The notes: generated from the letters alone by a model not told the origin. A stretch of 62,575 nucleotides of DNA from Planctomycetales bacterium 71-10 (GCA_001898385.1 MKTT01000136.1:1-62575), one strand, 5' to 3'. Counted from the stretch's first letter, positions 24,240 to 33,880 are shown. Program-made: numbers and translations.

Positions 24240-25142
24240 ATGTATGCGTGCTGGAGCGCCCGGGCCGTCGGGCTGACGATGACCGCCGCCGACGCCGTCG
24301 AACTCGCCGCCGAGGCCGGCTTCGAAGGCGTCGACCTCCTCGTCCGCGACGTGGCGGAGTCCGGGGCCGACGTGAAGGCCCTCCGGCGACGCATGGACGA
24401 CCTGGGGCTCCGCGGCGGCGGCTGGACGCTCCCCATGAACTGGAAGAACGACGAGGCCGCCTTCGAAGCCGACCTGGCGAGGCTCCCGCGCCACGCCGAG
24501 ATCGCCGCCGAATTAGGGCTCGTCCGAACGGGAACCTGGGTTCGCTTCGAATCCGATGCGGTCGGCCCGGAGGTCAGGGAGTCCGACAGGCTTCGTCGCA
24601 TCGAGGCGACGCGCTGGACGGCCTGGCAGTTGGACCGCCTGGGACGGATGGCCGACGTGCTCGCGAGCCACGGGAGCCGGCTGGGTTTGGAGATCATCGG
24701 CTCGCGGTCGGAGCGGACGGGGCAGGGCATCCCCCTCATCTCAACCTACGATGAACTGCTCGCGAAATTCCGCTGCCTGCGCAGCGTGCGCTCGAATGTC
24801 GGCGTCCTGGCGGACGCCTATCATCTGTACGCTTCGGGTGAGGAGCCGGGAGCGGCCCTGGCGTGGGGGGCGGGGGATGTGGTCTGGGCCCACGTCGCGG
24901 ATCCGGCGGTGCTGGATCGATCGTCGATGCGCGACGTCGACCGGCTGTTGCCCGGCGAATCGGTGGGCGGGATGAGTCGACCCTTGCTCGCCGCGCTGGC
25001 GGCGGGGGGGTACGACGGTCCGGTCACGGCCGAGCCGTTGGCGCAGTGTCGATCGTTCCGATCGGCCGACCCGCACGAGAGGGCGCGAGCGACCCGCGAG
25101 GCGTTACGCCGCGTATGGCCGGGTTCGCAGTCTCCGGGATGA
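24240..25142 (+). CDS. sugar-phosphate isomerase/epimerase-type TIM-barrel protein
   Basis: 300 aa from ATG 24240, preceded by AAAGGGGGGGAG. AP-endonuclease-2-type TIM barrel: AAEAGFEGVDLLVRD (first strand and helix), LGLEIIGSR, SNVGVLADAYHLYASGEE and VWAHVADPA ending in GYDGPVTAEPL. The metal-binding Glu/Asp/His positions are consistent with the xylose-isomerase-like family. The substrate is not identifiable. It stands alone, divergent from the GH15-like enzyme, so sugar metabolism is a reasonable guess. Confidence 0.8.
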   Translation: MYACWSARAVGLTMTAADAVELAAEAGFEGVDLLVRDVAESGADVKALRRRMDDLGLRGGGWTLPMNWKNDEAAFEADLARLPRHAEIAAELGLVRTGTWVRFESDAVGPEVRESDRLRRIEATRWTAWQLDRLGRMADVLASHGSRLGLEIIGSRSERTGQGIPLISTYDELLAKFRCLRSVRSNVGVLADAYHLYASGEEPGAALAWGAGDVVWAHVADPAVLDRSSMRDVDRLLPGESVGGMSRPLLAALAAGGYDGPVTAEPLAQCRSFRSADPHERARATREALRRVWPGSQSPG

Positions 25143-25229
25143 TCGGCGGGGCGCGAGGCCGACGATGACAGCCGGCCCGGATCGCGCCCGATCACCCGAA
25201 GGGGGGGAGGGTCGTCACGGACGCCCGAT

Positions 25230-25415
25230 TCAGACGCCGACCTCGTGCATCGCCTGCCCGGTCCGCTGCGGCGCGATCTCTTCGCGGTAGACGGGGACGT
25301 CGTGGGGGGCCTCGATACCGATCCGGATCTGGTTGCGGTCGATCTTGACCACCGTCACCACGATGTTGTCGCCGATGACGATCTTCTCTCCCAGCTTCCT
25401 GCTTAGAACCAGCAT
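25230..25415 (-). CDS. csrA: carbon storage regulator CsrA (copy 1)
   Basis: 61 aa from ATG 25415 (MLVLSRKLGEKIVIG), the universal family start. It has the RNA-binding Arg in VYREEI and the VKIDRNQIRIGIEAP beta-strand region. CsrA blocks translation by binding GGA motifs near ribosome sites. It is stand-alone: a 251-base leader upstream (25416-25666) holds no convincing gene. It is convergent with the TIM-barrel gene. The second CsrA at 41800 sits beside fliW, so the two may be separately regulated. Confidence 0.95.
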   Translation of the reverse strand: MLVLSRKLGEKIVIGDNIVVTVVKIDRNQIRIGIEAPHDVPVYREEIAPQRTGQAMHEVGV

Positions 25416-25666
25416 GATTCGCTCCCGGATGTCTTCTTGATCTGGTACGTCAGCGACCCGACGGGTCGTTTGTCGTCCCACTCAAAGAGCACGCCGCGTG
25501 CCGAACCCTCGAAAACAGACCTTGAAATCGAGCTTTGATAACTGGTGTGATTGGACTTGCGAAAATATTCAAGGGCAATCCCAGGGTCGCTCCGAATGCC
25601 CTGAGACTGGCACCCCCGCCACTCCTTCCAGGACCCCTTTGTAAAAACGGGAAGCTGGGTTGACAC

Positions 25667-26377
25667 CTAGGCTTCGAGCACCCGGATCGGGCGGAAGCCG
25701 ATCGCGTCGGCCGCGACGCAGAGGTAGCGAATCCCGCCCCGGACGCCCTGGACGGCCGCCGCCCACTGGGCCTGGGTATGGAGATGGCCGTACAGGCAAT
25801 GGGTGACGCCGGCCTCTTCGAACCGCTCCACCCACGGGCCCGGCCGGCCGTAGGCGTCGAACGGCGGGAAGTGCCAGAGGAGGACGAGGGGCGTCGTCGG
25901 ATCGGCTCGCAGGGGGGCGGCGGCGGCGAGCGCGGCGTCGAGCCCGGCCAGGATCCGATCCCTCTCCGCGCGGGCGGCGGGGGTCTCGGGGTCGTCGCGG
26001 TGGGGGACGGCCATCGATCGGGCACCGGCGACGACCACGCCGCCGACGGCCTCGGCCGTCCCCTCGACGGCGCGGAGCGAGGGCCGCATCATCGCCCGGA
26101 CCTTCGCCAGGTCGTTCCACCAGCCGTCGTGGTTGCCGGGCGCGAGGACCTTGCGGCCGGGGAGGCCCTCCAGCCGGTTGAGGTCGGGCTGGAGGTCGCG
26201 ATGGTTGCGGGCCGAGGAGACGTCGCCGGGGAGCAGGACGAGGTCGTCGCGGCGGACGGACTCGCGCCAGGCGGCCTCGATGCGGGCGGCGTGGTCGCGC
26301 CAGCGGTCGGCGAAGCGGTCGCGGCGGTCGGGCCGGGCGTAGGAGAGGTGGAGGTCGGAGATCGCCCAGACGTTCAT
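25667..26377 (-). CDS. metallophosphoesterase
   Basis: 236 aa. Calcineurin-type motifs in order: SDLHLS (D-x-H, 7-12), LLPGDVSS (GD), APGNHDGWW (GNHD) and YGHLHTQ (GHxH), with HFPPF before the last. A dinuclear metal centre is expected. The substrate is unknown. The ATG overlaps the stop of the upstream MBL hydrolase gene by 4 bases, so the pair is coupled. Confidence 0.92.
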   Translation of the reverse strand: MNVWAISDLHLSYARPDRRDRFADRWRDHAARIEAAWRESVRRDDLVLLPGDVSSARNHRDLQPDLNRLEGLPGRKVLAPGNHDGWWNDLAKVRAMMRPSLRAVEGTAEAVGGVVVAGARSMAVPHRDDPETPAARAERDRILAGLDAALAAAAPLRADPTTPLVLLWHFPPFDAYGRPGPWVERFEEAGVTHCLYGHLHTQAQWAAAVQGVRGGIRYLCVAADAIGFRPIRVLEA

Positions 26378-27111
26378 GCGCCGCCCGGCTTCGCCCGCGC
26401 GAGGAACTCGCGGACGTAGGGGTTGGCCCGGCGCTCCTGGCCGATGGTCGTGTCGGGCCCGTGGCCGGGGAAGACGCGGGCGTCGTCGGGCAGGGGGAGG
26501 AGCTTGGCGACGATCCCGGACATCAGGGTCTCGAAGTCCCGCTCCGGCCGGCCGCCGAAGTCGGTCCGGCCGATCGAGCCTGCGAACAGGACGTCGCCGC
26601 CGAGGACGAGCGTCGGCGTCTCCTCGTCCAGGATGTAGACGACCGAGCCGGGGCTGTGCCCGGGGACCTCGCGGACGAGCATCGAGAACCCGGCGAACTC
26701 CAGCCGGTCCCCCTCGTCGACGAGGCGGTCGGCCGGGGGGCTGACGATCGGCGAGCCGAACGGGAGGCTCAGGTTCAGCGCGGGATCGGAGAGCATCGGC
26801 GCATCGATGCGGCCGATGATGAGCGGCGCGTCCGGGAAGGCCGCCTTGAGGGCCTCGTTGCCGGCGATGTGGTCGACGTGGCCGTGGGTGTCGAGGATCG
26901 CGGCCGGCGCCTTGCCCAGGCGCTCCAGCCGGCGGAGCAGGGCCCGCGAGTCGAACCCAGGGTCGACGACGATCGCGTCGCCCCGGTCGGGCCGATGGAG
27001 GATGTACGCCATCTGCGCGAAGGCCGCCGATTCCACCGCCTCGATCGAGTATCCGGCCGCCCCCACTCGCCCCTCCACGTCTCGGACAATCAATTCCAAT
27101 TTTGTTCTCAT
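26374..27111 (-). CDS. MBL-fold metallohydrolase (glyoxalase-II-like)
   Basis: 245 aa from ATG 27111, chosen because AAGGGCGAC lies just upstream; a TTG 12 codons earlier is the alternative. Motifs: DTHGHVDHIAG (HxHxDH), VPGHSPGSVVY (His), LGGDVLFAGSIGRTDF (Asp) and FPGHGPDTTIGQER (His). The layout is that of the glyoxalase-II/persulfide-dioxygenase branch. Thioester hydrolysis is the likely chemistry; the substrate is not assignable. Confidence 0.9.
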   Translation of the reverse strand: MRTKLELIVRDVEGRVGAAGYSIEAVESAAFAQMAYILHRPDRGDAIVVDPGFDSRALLRRLERLGKAPAAILDTHGHVDHIAGNEALKAAFPDAPLIIGRIDAPMLSDPALNLSLPFGSPIVSPPADRLVDEGDRLEFAGFSMLVREVPGHSPGSVVYILDEETPTLVLGGDVLFAGSIGRTDFGGRPERDFETLMSGIVAKLLPLPDDARVFPGHGPDTTIGQERRANPYVREFLARAKPGGA

Positions 27112-27408
27112 GTCGCCCTTGATCGCCGCCGCCGTCGGAGCCGACAATAAGGACGGTGCGGCGCGGGACGCTTCCAGGGGATCCTATCTTTCGGTCGCGG
27201 AAAATGCGAGCCGTCCGTCCGGCCCGTCAATTGCGTGATACACTTGGCGAACGGCGCAATCCGGGGGGACGAGCGGGGCCGAATCGCCGGCCGTAAGGGG
27301 CCGGGCGGCGATGCGTATCGTCCTGCGCCGACGTCGGTCTGGTCCCGCCATCGCGGGCCCGGGGATTCGAGGGGCGGACAAACACCAGACGGCGGGGGAT
27401 GCGGGCAC

Positions 27409-28326
27409 ATGATTCGAGCACGATCCGGAGGGCCGACGGTTACGGTTTCGCGGCGCGTCCCGATCGGGTCGCTCGTCAAACGCGCGTCCGCTTCCTGCCT
27501 GGTCCTCGCCCTGGCCGTCGCGGCCGACTCGCCCACCGGCCAGGAGCCCGGGGCCGAGGCCCGCGTCGCCCTGACCGAGCCGATCGCCCCCGGCGGCATG
27601 AAGGCCGACCTCTCCGCCAAGGCCGTCGCCGAGGGCCCCGCCGCCCGCGCGATCCGCACCATCAAGGAGTGCCGAGCGAAGTTCGACGAGGTGGAGGACT
27701 ACACCTGCACCTTCTACAAGCGCGAACGGATCAACGGCCGCCTCACCGACATGCACGTCATGGCGATGAAGGCGCGGAACAAGCCGCACAGCGTCTACTT
27801 CCGCTTCCACCAGCCGAACAAGGGACGCGAGGCGATCTTCGTCGAGGGCCGCAACGACGGCTACATCCTGGCCCACGACGTCGGCTTCACCAAGCTCCTC
27901 GCCGGGACGATGCGGCTCGACCCCAACGGCGCCCGCGCGATGGAAAGCTCCCGGCACCCCATCACCAACGCCGGCATCAGCCACCTGATCGACACCGTCC
28001 TGGCCCGCTGGACGGCCGAGCTGAAGGACGAGGAGTCCGTCGTCCTCTTCGACCCCCGCATGCGGCTGGGCTCCGCCCCTTGCCTGCTGATCGAGGCCAT
28101 CCACCCCGAGAAGAAGCCGCAGTACCTCTTCCACAAGGTCCGGCTGTTCGTCGACGAGAAGCTGGGGATCCCCGTCCGCTTCGAAGCCTACGACTGGCCC
28201 GAGAAGCCCGGCGAGGCCCCCGAGCTGGTGGAAGAGTACGCCTACGACGGCATCAAGCTGAACGCCGGCCTGAGCGAATCCGACTTCGATGCCGGCAACC
28301 CCCTCTACGCCTTCGGGCGGTTCTGA
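27409..28326 (+). CDS. DUF1571-domain exported protein
   Basis: 305 aa from ATG 27409; an upstream in-frame ATG at 27235 gives a low-complexity extension. The N-terminus (VPIGSLVKRASASCLVLAL, AVAADSPTG) looks like a signal peptide. The body has TIKECRAKFDEVEDYTCTFY, YFRFHQPNKGREAIFVEG and YAYDGIKLNAGLSESDFD, the hallmarks of DUF1571, a planctomycete family of unknown role with a LolA-like outline. It is divergent from the MBL hydrolase gene. Confidence 0.85.
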   Translation: MIRARSGGPTVTVSRRVPIGSLVKRASASCLVLALAVAADSPTGQEPGAEARVALTEPIAPGGMKADLSAKAVAEGPAARAIRTIKECRAKFDEVEDYTCTFYKRERINGRLTDMHVMAMKARNKPHSVYFRFHQPNKGREAIFVEGRNDGYILAHDVGFTKLLAGTMRLDPNGARAMESSRHPITNAGISHLIDTVLARWTAELKDEESVVLFDPRMRLGSAPCLLIEAIHPEKKPQYLFHKVRLFVDEKLGIPVRFEAYDWPEKPGEAPELVEEYAYDGIKLNAGLSESDFDAGNPLYAFGRF

Positions 28327-28740
28327 CACGCCTCCGACCGCCTCGCGGGAATGCTTACTTAGGGGCGGCCCCCCGGCGTGATCCGGGCCCGCCCCTCGCT
28401 TATCCTGCGGAATCCTCATGCCCGCCCCGGGCCCGCGCCGATAGACAGGATGGCCGCCCCCGCCCCCGCGGGAGAGGCCGGGAAGGCCCCGCCGCCAGCC
28501 CCGCACGGGGGTCGCAAGCGACCTTGGCAGCCTCGGGGCCGTCCGCTAGAATCCGCCCCGCTTCGACGAGGCGGACGGGTCGATCGCGGGGGAATCATCT
28601 CTTCTCGACTGAGTCCAGGCGTTCGCGTTCCAGCACTTCTACGAACCGCCGTCGTCGGTTTAATCATGCGTCATTGCGCGAGTCGGCCCAGGGCAGGGCC
28701 GGCGAAGCGACGATCGATCCGATCCACGGAAGGAGGCTCG
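28327..28740. other. 414-base gap between DUF1571 gene and rimI
   Basis: No convincing open frame. Directly after the stop, AGGGGCGG (28361-28368) pairs with CCGCCCCT downstream of a GC-rich loop and may end the DUF1571 transcript. The rimI promoter candidate is at 28524-28552. The remaining about 190 bases to the ATG are an untranslated leader with nothing recognisable. Confidence 0.5.
28524..28552 (+). promoter_or_regulatory. sigma-70-type promoter for rimI-like gene
   Basis: TTGGCA (28524-28529), a 17-base spacer and TAGAAT (28547-28552). Each hexamer matches five of six consensus positions in a very GC-rich background. The predicted start is near 28559, giving a leader of about 180 bases before the ATG at 28741. 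Confidence 0.55.
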
Positions 28741-29271
28741 ATGAGCACGGTACCCACCACATCCTCCCAACTCCGGGTGCATGTCCGCTGGATGATCCGC
28801 CGCGACATGCCCGAGGTCCTGGGCATCGAGCACGCCGGCTTCGAATACCCCTGGTGCGAGGAGGAGTTCCTCCGGGTCCTCCGCCAGCGCAACTGCATCG
28901 GCATGGTGGCCGAGCAGGGGGAGCGGATCGTCGGCTTCATGATCTACGAGCTGCACCGCAACCGGATCCACGTCCTCGACTTCGCCGTCCACCCGGACTT
29001 CCGCCGCCAGGGCGTCGGCCGGCAGATGATCGCGAAGCTCGTCGGCAAGCTCTCCAACCAGCGCCGGAACCGGATCGCCCTGCTGATCCGCGAGACCAAC
29101 GTCCCGGCGCAGCACTTCTACAAGATGATGGGCTTCCGGGCCGTCGAAGTGATCCGCGAGCACTTCGCCGACACCGGCGAGGACGCCTACGGGATGCTCT
29201 ATCATCTCGACGAGTCGGTGCTGGCCCCGCCGACGGTCGTCAACCGGATCGCCCGCCAGCTCGGGGGCTGA
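28741..29271 (+). CDS. rimI: RimI-like GNAT N-acetyltransferase
   Basis: 176 aa from ATG 28741, with AAGGAGG eight bases upstream. It has acetyl-CoA loop FRRQGVGRQM (87-96) and ETNVPAQHFYKMMGF (118-132), the RimI-type C-terminal catalytic segment, as well as the family opening RRDMPEVLGIEHAGFEYPW. RimI acetylates the N-terminal alanine of ribosomal protein S18. The assignment as RimI and not another GNAT is likely but not certain. The gene is followed by a long hairpin. Confidence 0.85.
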   Translation: MSTVPTTSSQLRVHVRWMIRRDMPEVLGIEHAGFEYPWCEEEFLRVLRQRNCIGMVAEQGERIVGFMIYELHRNRIHVLDFAVHPDFRRQGVGRQMIAKLVGKLSNQRRNRIALLIRETNVPAQHFYKMMGFRAVEVIREHFADTGEDAYGMLYHLDESVLAPPTVVNRIARQLGG

Positions 29272-29295
29272 TCCGGCCCGAAGGTCATCGAACGA

Positions 29296-29342
29296 CGAAG
29301 CCGGCGGCGTCGACCCGACGTGGATCGACGCCGCCGGCTTCG
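29296..29342 (+). terminator. long perfect hairpin after rimI
   Basis: An 18-bp perfect stem (29296-29313 with 29325-29342, CGAAGCCGGCGGCGTCGA) around an 11-base loop, starting 24 bases after the stop. No T-run follows, so it may be a stabilising 3' hairpin or a Rho-type end and not a classical intrinsic terminator. Confidence 0.6.
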
Positions 29343-29426
29343 TCGCGCGCGCCTGGCCCGGGGGCGTCGCGGGGGGGATAATGGCGACGACCTCGGACCA
29401 ACCGCCCCACCCACCCGGCCTGATCC

Positions 29427-30275
29427 ATGACGAACGATGTCCCGCCCCCCGTCGAGGGCCCGCGTCCGCCGGACGTAGCCCAGTGGTATGAGGAGACCGC
29501 CGCGATCCTCTTCGTGCTCGGCTGCCTGCTGGGCGTCCTCCGGGCCGCCTGGATCGTCGCGGCGGGGCCGGGGGGATTCGCCCCCTGGATCGAGGCCGCC
29601 TACGCGATGCTGCTGCACGTCGCGGCGGGATACCTCGCCTCCGTCCCGGTGCGCGGGCTGGGCGCCTGGCTGGGCCTGGCGGCGGATCGCGGCGCGGCCC
29701 CGACGCCCGTCGTCCCGGCCGGTCCCGCCCCGGCGACGGCGGTCGGCGAGGCCGCGACGGGAAAGCCCCCGCTCGACGCCGCGCGGTGGCGGGATCGGTT
29801 GCAGGCGGCCCGCGAGGCGAACGACCCGGTGCGCGTCCTGGAACTCCGCGAGGAGGCGCCCGAGGAGCTGGGCGAGGCGGCGCTGAAGGAGCTGGACGCG
29901 GACCTGGGAAAGTGGTTCCTGGGCCTGGTCCATCGCCGGCTGCGGTCCGGGCCGCTGCAACTGGATTTGGTGACGCTGGCGGACCGGGTCTCGGAGGTGC
30001 TCGGTCACACGAAGGATGGGGCCAGCCTCCGCGCGGCGCTGCCGACGCTACGCCGCGGGGCCGGGCTCTGCCCCCGTTGCGCGAAGCCTTACGCCGGCGT
30101 GTGGGAGGCGTGCCCGGAATGCATGGGACGGCCCGAGCCCCCCCCGCCGGTCATCCCCGGGCTCGCGACGGTCGAGGTCGAGGTCGAGGAGCTGGACGCG
30201 CCGTCGCCCGGCGAGCGATGGTTCCTCGACCCCGACGAGGAGCCGCCGGGCGCCGGCGGTAGGCCCGGCCCGTGA
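29427..30275 (+). CDS. membrane protein with C-terminal zinc ribbon
   Basis: 282 aa. Two hydrophobic helices near the N-terminus (ILFVLGCLLGVLRAAWIV, AAYAMLLHVAAGYLASV), a Pro/Ala linker, and a helical region (RWRDRLQAAREANDPVRVLE and following). A zinc ribbon (CPRCAKPYAGVWEACPEC) then leads to an acidic C-terminus. The arrangement suggests a membrane-tethered cytoplasmic adaptor. No recognised family. The PQQ-type propeller gene follows after 192 bases. Confidence 0.6.
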   Translation: MTNDVPPPVEGPRPPDVAQWYEETAAILFVLGCLLGVLRAAWIVAAGPGGFAPWIEAAYAMLLHVAAGYLASVPVRGLGAWLGLAADRGAAPTPVVPAGPAPATAVGEAATGKPPLDAARWRDRLQAAREANDPVRVLELREEAPEELGEAALKELDADLGKWFLGLVHRRLRSGPLQLDLVTLADRVSEVLGHTKDGASLRAALPTLRRGAGLCPRCAKPYAGVWEACPECMGRPEPPPPVIPGLATVEVEVEELDAPSPGERWFLDPDEEPPGAGGRPGP

Positions 30276-30467
30276 GGGAAATCTCGCGACGGCGCGGGGC
30301 CGGGTTGGACCGTCGCACGTCGGAATAGATAGAATCAACCGAGTATCCCGGCCGCCAAGGCCGGATCCGCGGCCCGCGTCGTTTGACCGGGGCGGGATCG
30401 TCGGCTAGGCATGTGTATCGGATTCGACCGCGCGCGCCATCTCCGCCCAGCCAAGAAGGACCCGACC

Positions 30468-31808
30468 ATGCCCCGCCGACTCGCACTGGCCTTGGCGCCC
30501 CTGCTCCTGTGCTGGGCGGGGCCGACGGCCCACGCCCAATCGCAGTCTTCGAGCGTCGCCGTGCCGTCGCGGGCGGCCTTGTCGCGGCTGGGGCTGGAGC
30601 GGCAGTGGGTCACGGCGGCCCCCGTCTCGGGCTCGGAGAAGGTGCTCCGGATCAGCCGGGGCAAGGACTACCTGTTCGTCCAGACGAACCAGGGGATGAT
30701 CCACGCCTACGAGGCGGAGACCGGCCGGCCCCTCTGGTCGACGTCGATCGGCGAACAGTCGGCCCGGGCCCTGGCGGTCGCGCAGAACTCCTACGCGGTC
30801 TTCGCCACGTCGGCCAACATCCTCACGGCGCTCGACCGCAACACGGGCCGGATCATCTGGAGGCAGGGCCTGGGCACGACCCCCACCACCGGGACCACCG
30901 CCGACGAGGACCATGTGGTCGTCGGCCTGGATACCGGGATGCTCCGGTGCTTCGACCTGAAGGAAGAGGAGGGGGACGGGCCGGCCAGGCTCCGGGCCAC
31001 CCCCAAGCTCGCGTGGAGCCTGGGGACCGGCGGCCGGGTCCTCACCCGGCCCCTGTTCGGCGACCGCATCGTCTGCTTCGGCAGCACCGACGGCCGCGTC
31101 TACGTCCACATGAAGAACGAGGCGATCCCCCTCTACCGGATCTCCACCGGCGGCCCGATCGGCGCCGAGTTCGCCTCGCACGGGACGCGCAGCCTGCTGA
31201 TCCCCTCGGCCGACGACACCCTGTACTCGGTCGACGTGCTCACGGCCAAGATGCAGTGGACCTTCCCGTCCGCCGCCCCGATCTCGCAGGGGCCGATCGT
31301 CGCCCAGGACGAGATCTTCGTCATCAACGACGCCGGCTTGCTGAGCCTCCTCGACCCCAAGTCGGGCGAGCCCCGCTGGACCAGCCACACCGACCGCGCC
31401 AAGTTCCTGGGCGTCAGCCCCTCCAAGGTCTACCTCCTCTCCGAGGACAACGACCTGCTCGTCGTCGCCCGCGACTCCGGCAAGGTCGTCCTCGACCCCT
31501 CCGCCACCTTCCAGCGCGCCGGGCTGGACCTCCGCGAGTTCACCCTGTCGTTCCCCGAGCGGTTCGACGACCGCCTGTTCCTCGCGACCCCGTCGGGCGT
31601 CCTGATCTGCCTCCGCGAGGTCGGCGCGACCAGTCCCCAGCTCCTCTACGACCCGAACGCCAAGCCGTTCGGCTTCGTCCCCCCCGAGGGGATCAAGGAG
31701 CTGGAGAACCCGTTCGAGGCTCCCCCGGCCGACCCTAACGCCGAGCCGACCGACCCCAACGCTCCGGCCGACCCGAACGCCGAGCCGGCCGAGCCGCCGC
31801 AGAACTGA
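30468..31808 (+). CDS. exported PQQ-type beta-propeller protein (BamB-like fold)
   Basis: 446 aa from ATG 30468. MPRRLALALAPLLLCWAG, then PTAHAQ, is a clear signal peptide. Repeated beta-propeller blades contain the AxDxxTGxxxW-like motif: YEAETGRPLWSTSIG, LDRNTGRIIWRQGLG, VDVLTAKMQWTFP and LDPKSGEPRWTSH. The tail is a low-complexity DPNAEP/DPNAPA repeat. BamB-like proteins scaffold the outer-membrane assembly machine, but no Bam partner is nearby, so the role is open. A possible -10 TAGAAT (30330-30335) lies 130 bases upstream. Confidence 0.85.
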   Translation: MPRRLALALAPLLLCWAGPTAHAQSQSSSVAVPSRAALSRLGLERQWVTAAPVSGSEKVLRISRGKDYLFVQTNQGMIHAYEAETGRPLWSTSIGEQSARALAVAQNSYAVFATSANILTALDRNTGRIIWRQGLGTTPTTGTTADEDHVVVGLDTGMLRCFDLKEEEGDGPARLRATPKLAWSLGTGGRVLTRPLFGDRIVCFGSTDGRVYVHMKNEAIPLYRISTGGPIGAEFASHGTRSLLIPSADDTLYSVDVLTAKMQWTFPSAAPISQGPIVAQDEIFVINDAGLLSLLDPKSGEPRWTSHTDRAKFLGVSPSKVYLLSEDNDLLVVARDSGKVVLDPSATFQRAGLDLREFTLSFPERFDDRLFLATPSGVLICLREVGATSPQLLYDPNAKPFGFVPPEGIKELENPFEAPPADPNAEPTDPNAPADPNAEPAEPPQN

Positions 31809-31902
31809 CCCGTCCGCCCGCGGAATTCCGACCCTTCCCCGAGACGACGGCGCGGCACGGCCGCCCGTCGTCTCCTTCGATTTCCGAAGCACCGAGAGAA
31901 CG

Positions 31903-33522
31903 ATGGCGAAATCCGAGACTCAGGAGGGCTGGGCGACGATCCGACGCGCCGTCCTCAGCGTGTCCGACAAGGCGGGCCTGATCGAGCTGGCGAGGGCCCT
32001 GGCCGACGCCGGCGTGGAGCTGATCGCGAGCGGGGGGACCCGGTTCGCGATCGCCCAGGCGGGGCTCCCCGTCGTGGAGGTCGCCGACTACACCGGCCAG
32101 CCCGAGATGCTCGACGGCCGGGTCAAGACGCTGCACCCGCGGATCCACGGCGGGATCCTCGCCCGCCGCGACCTCCCCGAGCACATGGAGGCCCTCGAAT
32201 CGGCCGACATGCAGCCGATCGACCTGGTCGTCGTCAACCTCTATCCCTTCGAACAGACCGTCGCCCGCCCCGACTGCCCCTACGAGGAAGCCGTCGAGAA
32301 CATCGACATCGGCGGCCCCTCGCTGATCCGCGGGGCGTCCAAGAATCACGACGCCGTCGCCGTCCTCACCGACCCCTCGCAGTATGAGGGCTTCCTCGCC
32401 GAGTTCCGCGCGACCGGCGGGACCACCCTGGGCACCCGCAAGCGGCTGGCTCGCCAGGCGTTCGCCCGCACCGCCGCCTACGACCGCGCCATCGCCGACT
32501 ACTTGGAGGGCCAGGAGGACGCCGCCCCGGCCGCCGAGGCCGCCCCGTTCCCGTCGAAGCTCGACCTCCGCTTCGCGCTCAAGCAGACGCTCCGCTATGG
32601 CGAGAACCCGCACCAGGCCGCCGCGCTCTACGTCGACCCCGCGGCCGTCGGCCCGAACCTGGGGACCGCCCGGATCCTCCACGGCAAGGAGCTGTCGTAC
32701 AACAACCTGCTGGATCTCGACAGCGCGCTGCGGCTCGTGAAGCTGTTCGACGGCCCCGCCGCCTGCATCCTCAAGCACAACAACCCCTGCGGCGCGGCGA
32801 TCGCCGACGACGCCGCCACCGCCTTCGAAGGGGCCTACGAGGGGGACCCCGTCAGCGCGTTCGGTGGGATCGTCGGCCTGAACCGGCCCGTCGACAGGGC
32901 CACGGCCGAGCTGATGTGCAAGCCGGGCCGCTTCCTGGAAGCGATCCTCGCGCCGGGGTTCGACCCCGACGCGCTGGAGTTGTTGACCACGAAGCCGACG
33001 TGGAAGAACAGCGTCCGGCTGGTGGACCTCGGCGAGCCCATCGGCCCGGCGACGTCCGCCCCCTCGGGGTGGGACCTCCGTCGCATCGAGGGGGGCCTGC
33101 TGGCCCAGGGCTGGGACGAGCAGGAGCACGACCCGACCGGCGGCCAGGTCGCCACGAAGCGGCCCCCGACCGACGACGAGCGCCGGGACCTCGCCTTCGC
33201 GTGGAAGATCTGCGCGATGGTGAAGTCGAACGCGATCGTGGTCGCCAAGGGGGGCCGGCTGCTGGGCGTCGGAGCCGGGCAGATGAGCCGGCTCGACTCG
33301 GTCCGGATCGCGACGTCGAAGGCCGGCGAGGCCGCCCGCGGCGCGGTGCTGGCCTCCGACGCCTTCTTCCCCTTCCGCGACGGCCCGGACGTCGCCGCCG
33401 CGGCCGGCGTGACCGCCATCATCCAGCCCGGCGGCTCCAGGCGCGACGCCGAGACCGTCACCGCCTGCGACGAGCACGGCATGGCCATGCTCCTCACCGG
33501 CCGTCGCCATTTCCGACACTGA
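31903..33522 (+). CDS. purH: bifunctional AICAR formyltransferase/IMP cyclohydrolase
   Basis: 539 aa, somewhat longer than the usual 510-530. It catalyses the last two steps of IMP synthesis. The N-terminal cyclohydrolase (1-200) shows ASGGTRFAIAQAG, DGRVKTLHPRIHGGILARR and NIDIGGPSLIRGASKNH. The C-terminal transformylase shows RYGENPHQAAALY, KHNNPCGAA, SDAFFPFRDG and IIQPGGSRRDAE. Single gene with its own short leader. Confidence 0.97.
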   Translation: MAKSETQEGWATIRRAVLSVSDKAGLIELARALADAGVELIASGGTRFAIAQAGLPVVEVADYTGQPEMLDGRVKTLHPRIHGGILARRDLPEHMEALESADMQPIDLVVVNLYPFEQTVARPDCPYEEAVENIDIGGPSLIRGASKNHDAVAVLTDPSQYEGFLAEFRATGGTTLGTRKRLARQAFARTAAYDRAIADYLEGQEDAAPAAEAAPFPSKLDLRFALKQTLRYGENPHQAAALYVDPAAVGPNLGTARILHGKELSYNNLLDLDSALRLVKLFDGPAACILKHNNPCGAAIADDAATAFEGAYEGDPVSAFGGIVGLNRPVDRATAELMCKPGRFLEAILAPGFDPDALELLTTKPTWKNSVRLVDLGEPIGPATSAPSGWDLRRIEGGLLAQGWDEQEHDPTGGQVATKRPPTDDERRDLAFAWKICAMVKSNAIVVAKGGRLLGVGAGQMSRLDSVRIATSKAGEAARGAVLASDAFFPFRDGPDVAAAAGVTAIIQPGGSRRDAETVTACDEHGMAMLLTGRRHFRH

Positions 33523-33624
33523 TCGACCCCGCGAGGGCTTGCCCCGCCCCGGCCGGTTCCATTAGAAGGGACGGAGACCCGGGCGAGGCGGGACATGGGC
33601 CGAAGGCAAGCCGACGCGAATCAT

Positions 33625-33780
33625 CCTTCTCCCCTCGTGGGAGAAGGTGGCCGAAGGCCGGATGAGGGGGCGACCACCGTCGCATCCTACGGCCGGCGTG
33701 GCCCTTGAAGTCGGCGGCCTTTGGTCGCGCCCCCCCCTCATCCGCCCCTCCGGGGCACCTTCTCCCACGAGGGGAGAAGG
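33625..33780. repeat. Type-2 palindromic element, copy C
   Basis: Two 23-bp heads (CCTTCTCCCCTCGTGGGAG type) at 33625-33647 and, reverse-complemented, at 33758-33780, with GGCCGAAGGCC hairpins and GGATGAGGGGGCG tails pointing inward. It is the same family as the inner pair of copies A and E, but lacks the outer type-1 pair. It occupies most of the 358-base gap between purH and the phosphofructokinase gene, where nothing else is recognisable. Confidence 0.8.
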
Positions 33781-33880
33781 GGGGGCGGGCTTGCTCTATC
33801 GATGCTTACGACAGGCCAGGTCGAACCCGGGGGGCCGACTCGCGACTCCCTCATCAACCGACATCCCCCGAGCAACACCC

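Noticed and set aside
25660..25665. Perfect TTGACA on the plus strand beside the phosphoesterase gene
   Set aside because: No -10 at 15-19 bases and no plus-strand gene downstream; probably chance.
25403..25666. An 87-codon frame upstream of csrA copy 1
   Set aside because: It overlaps the csrA start and has no ribosome site and no protein-like conservation; it is better treated as the csrA leader.
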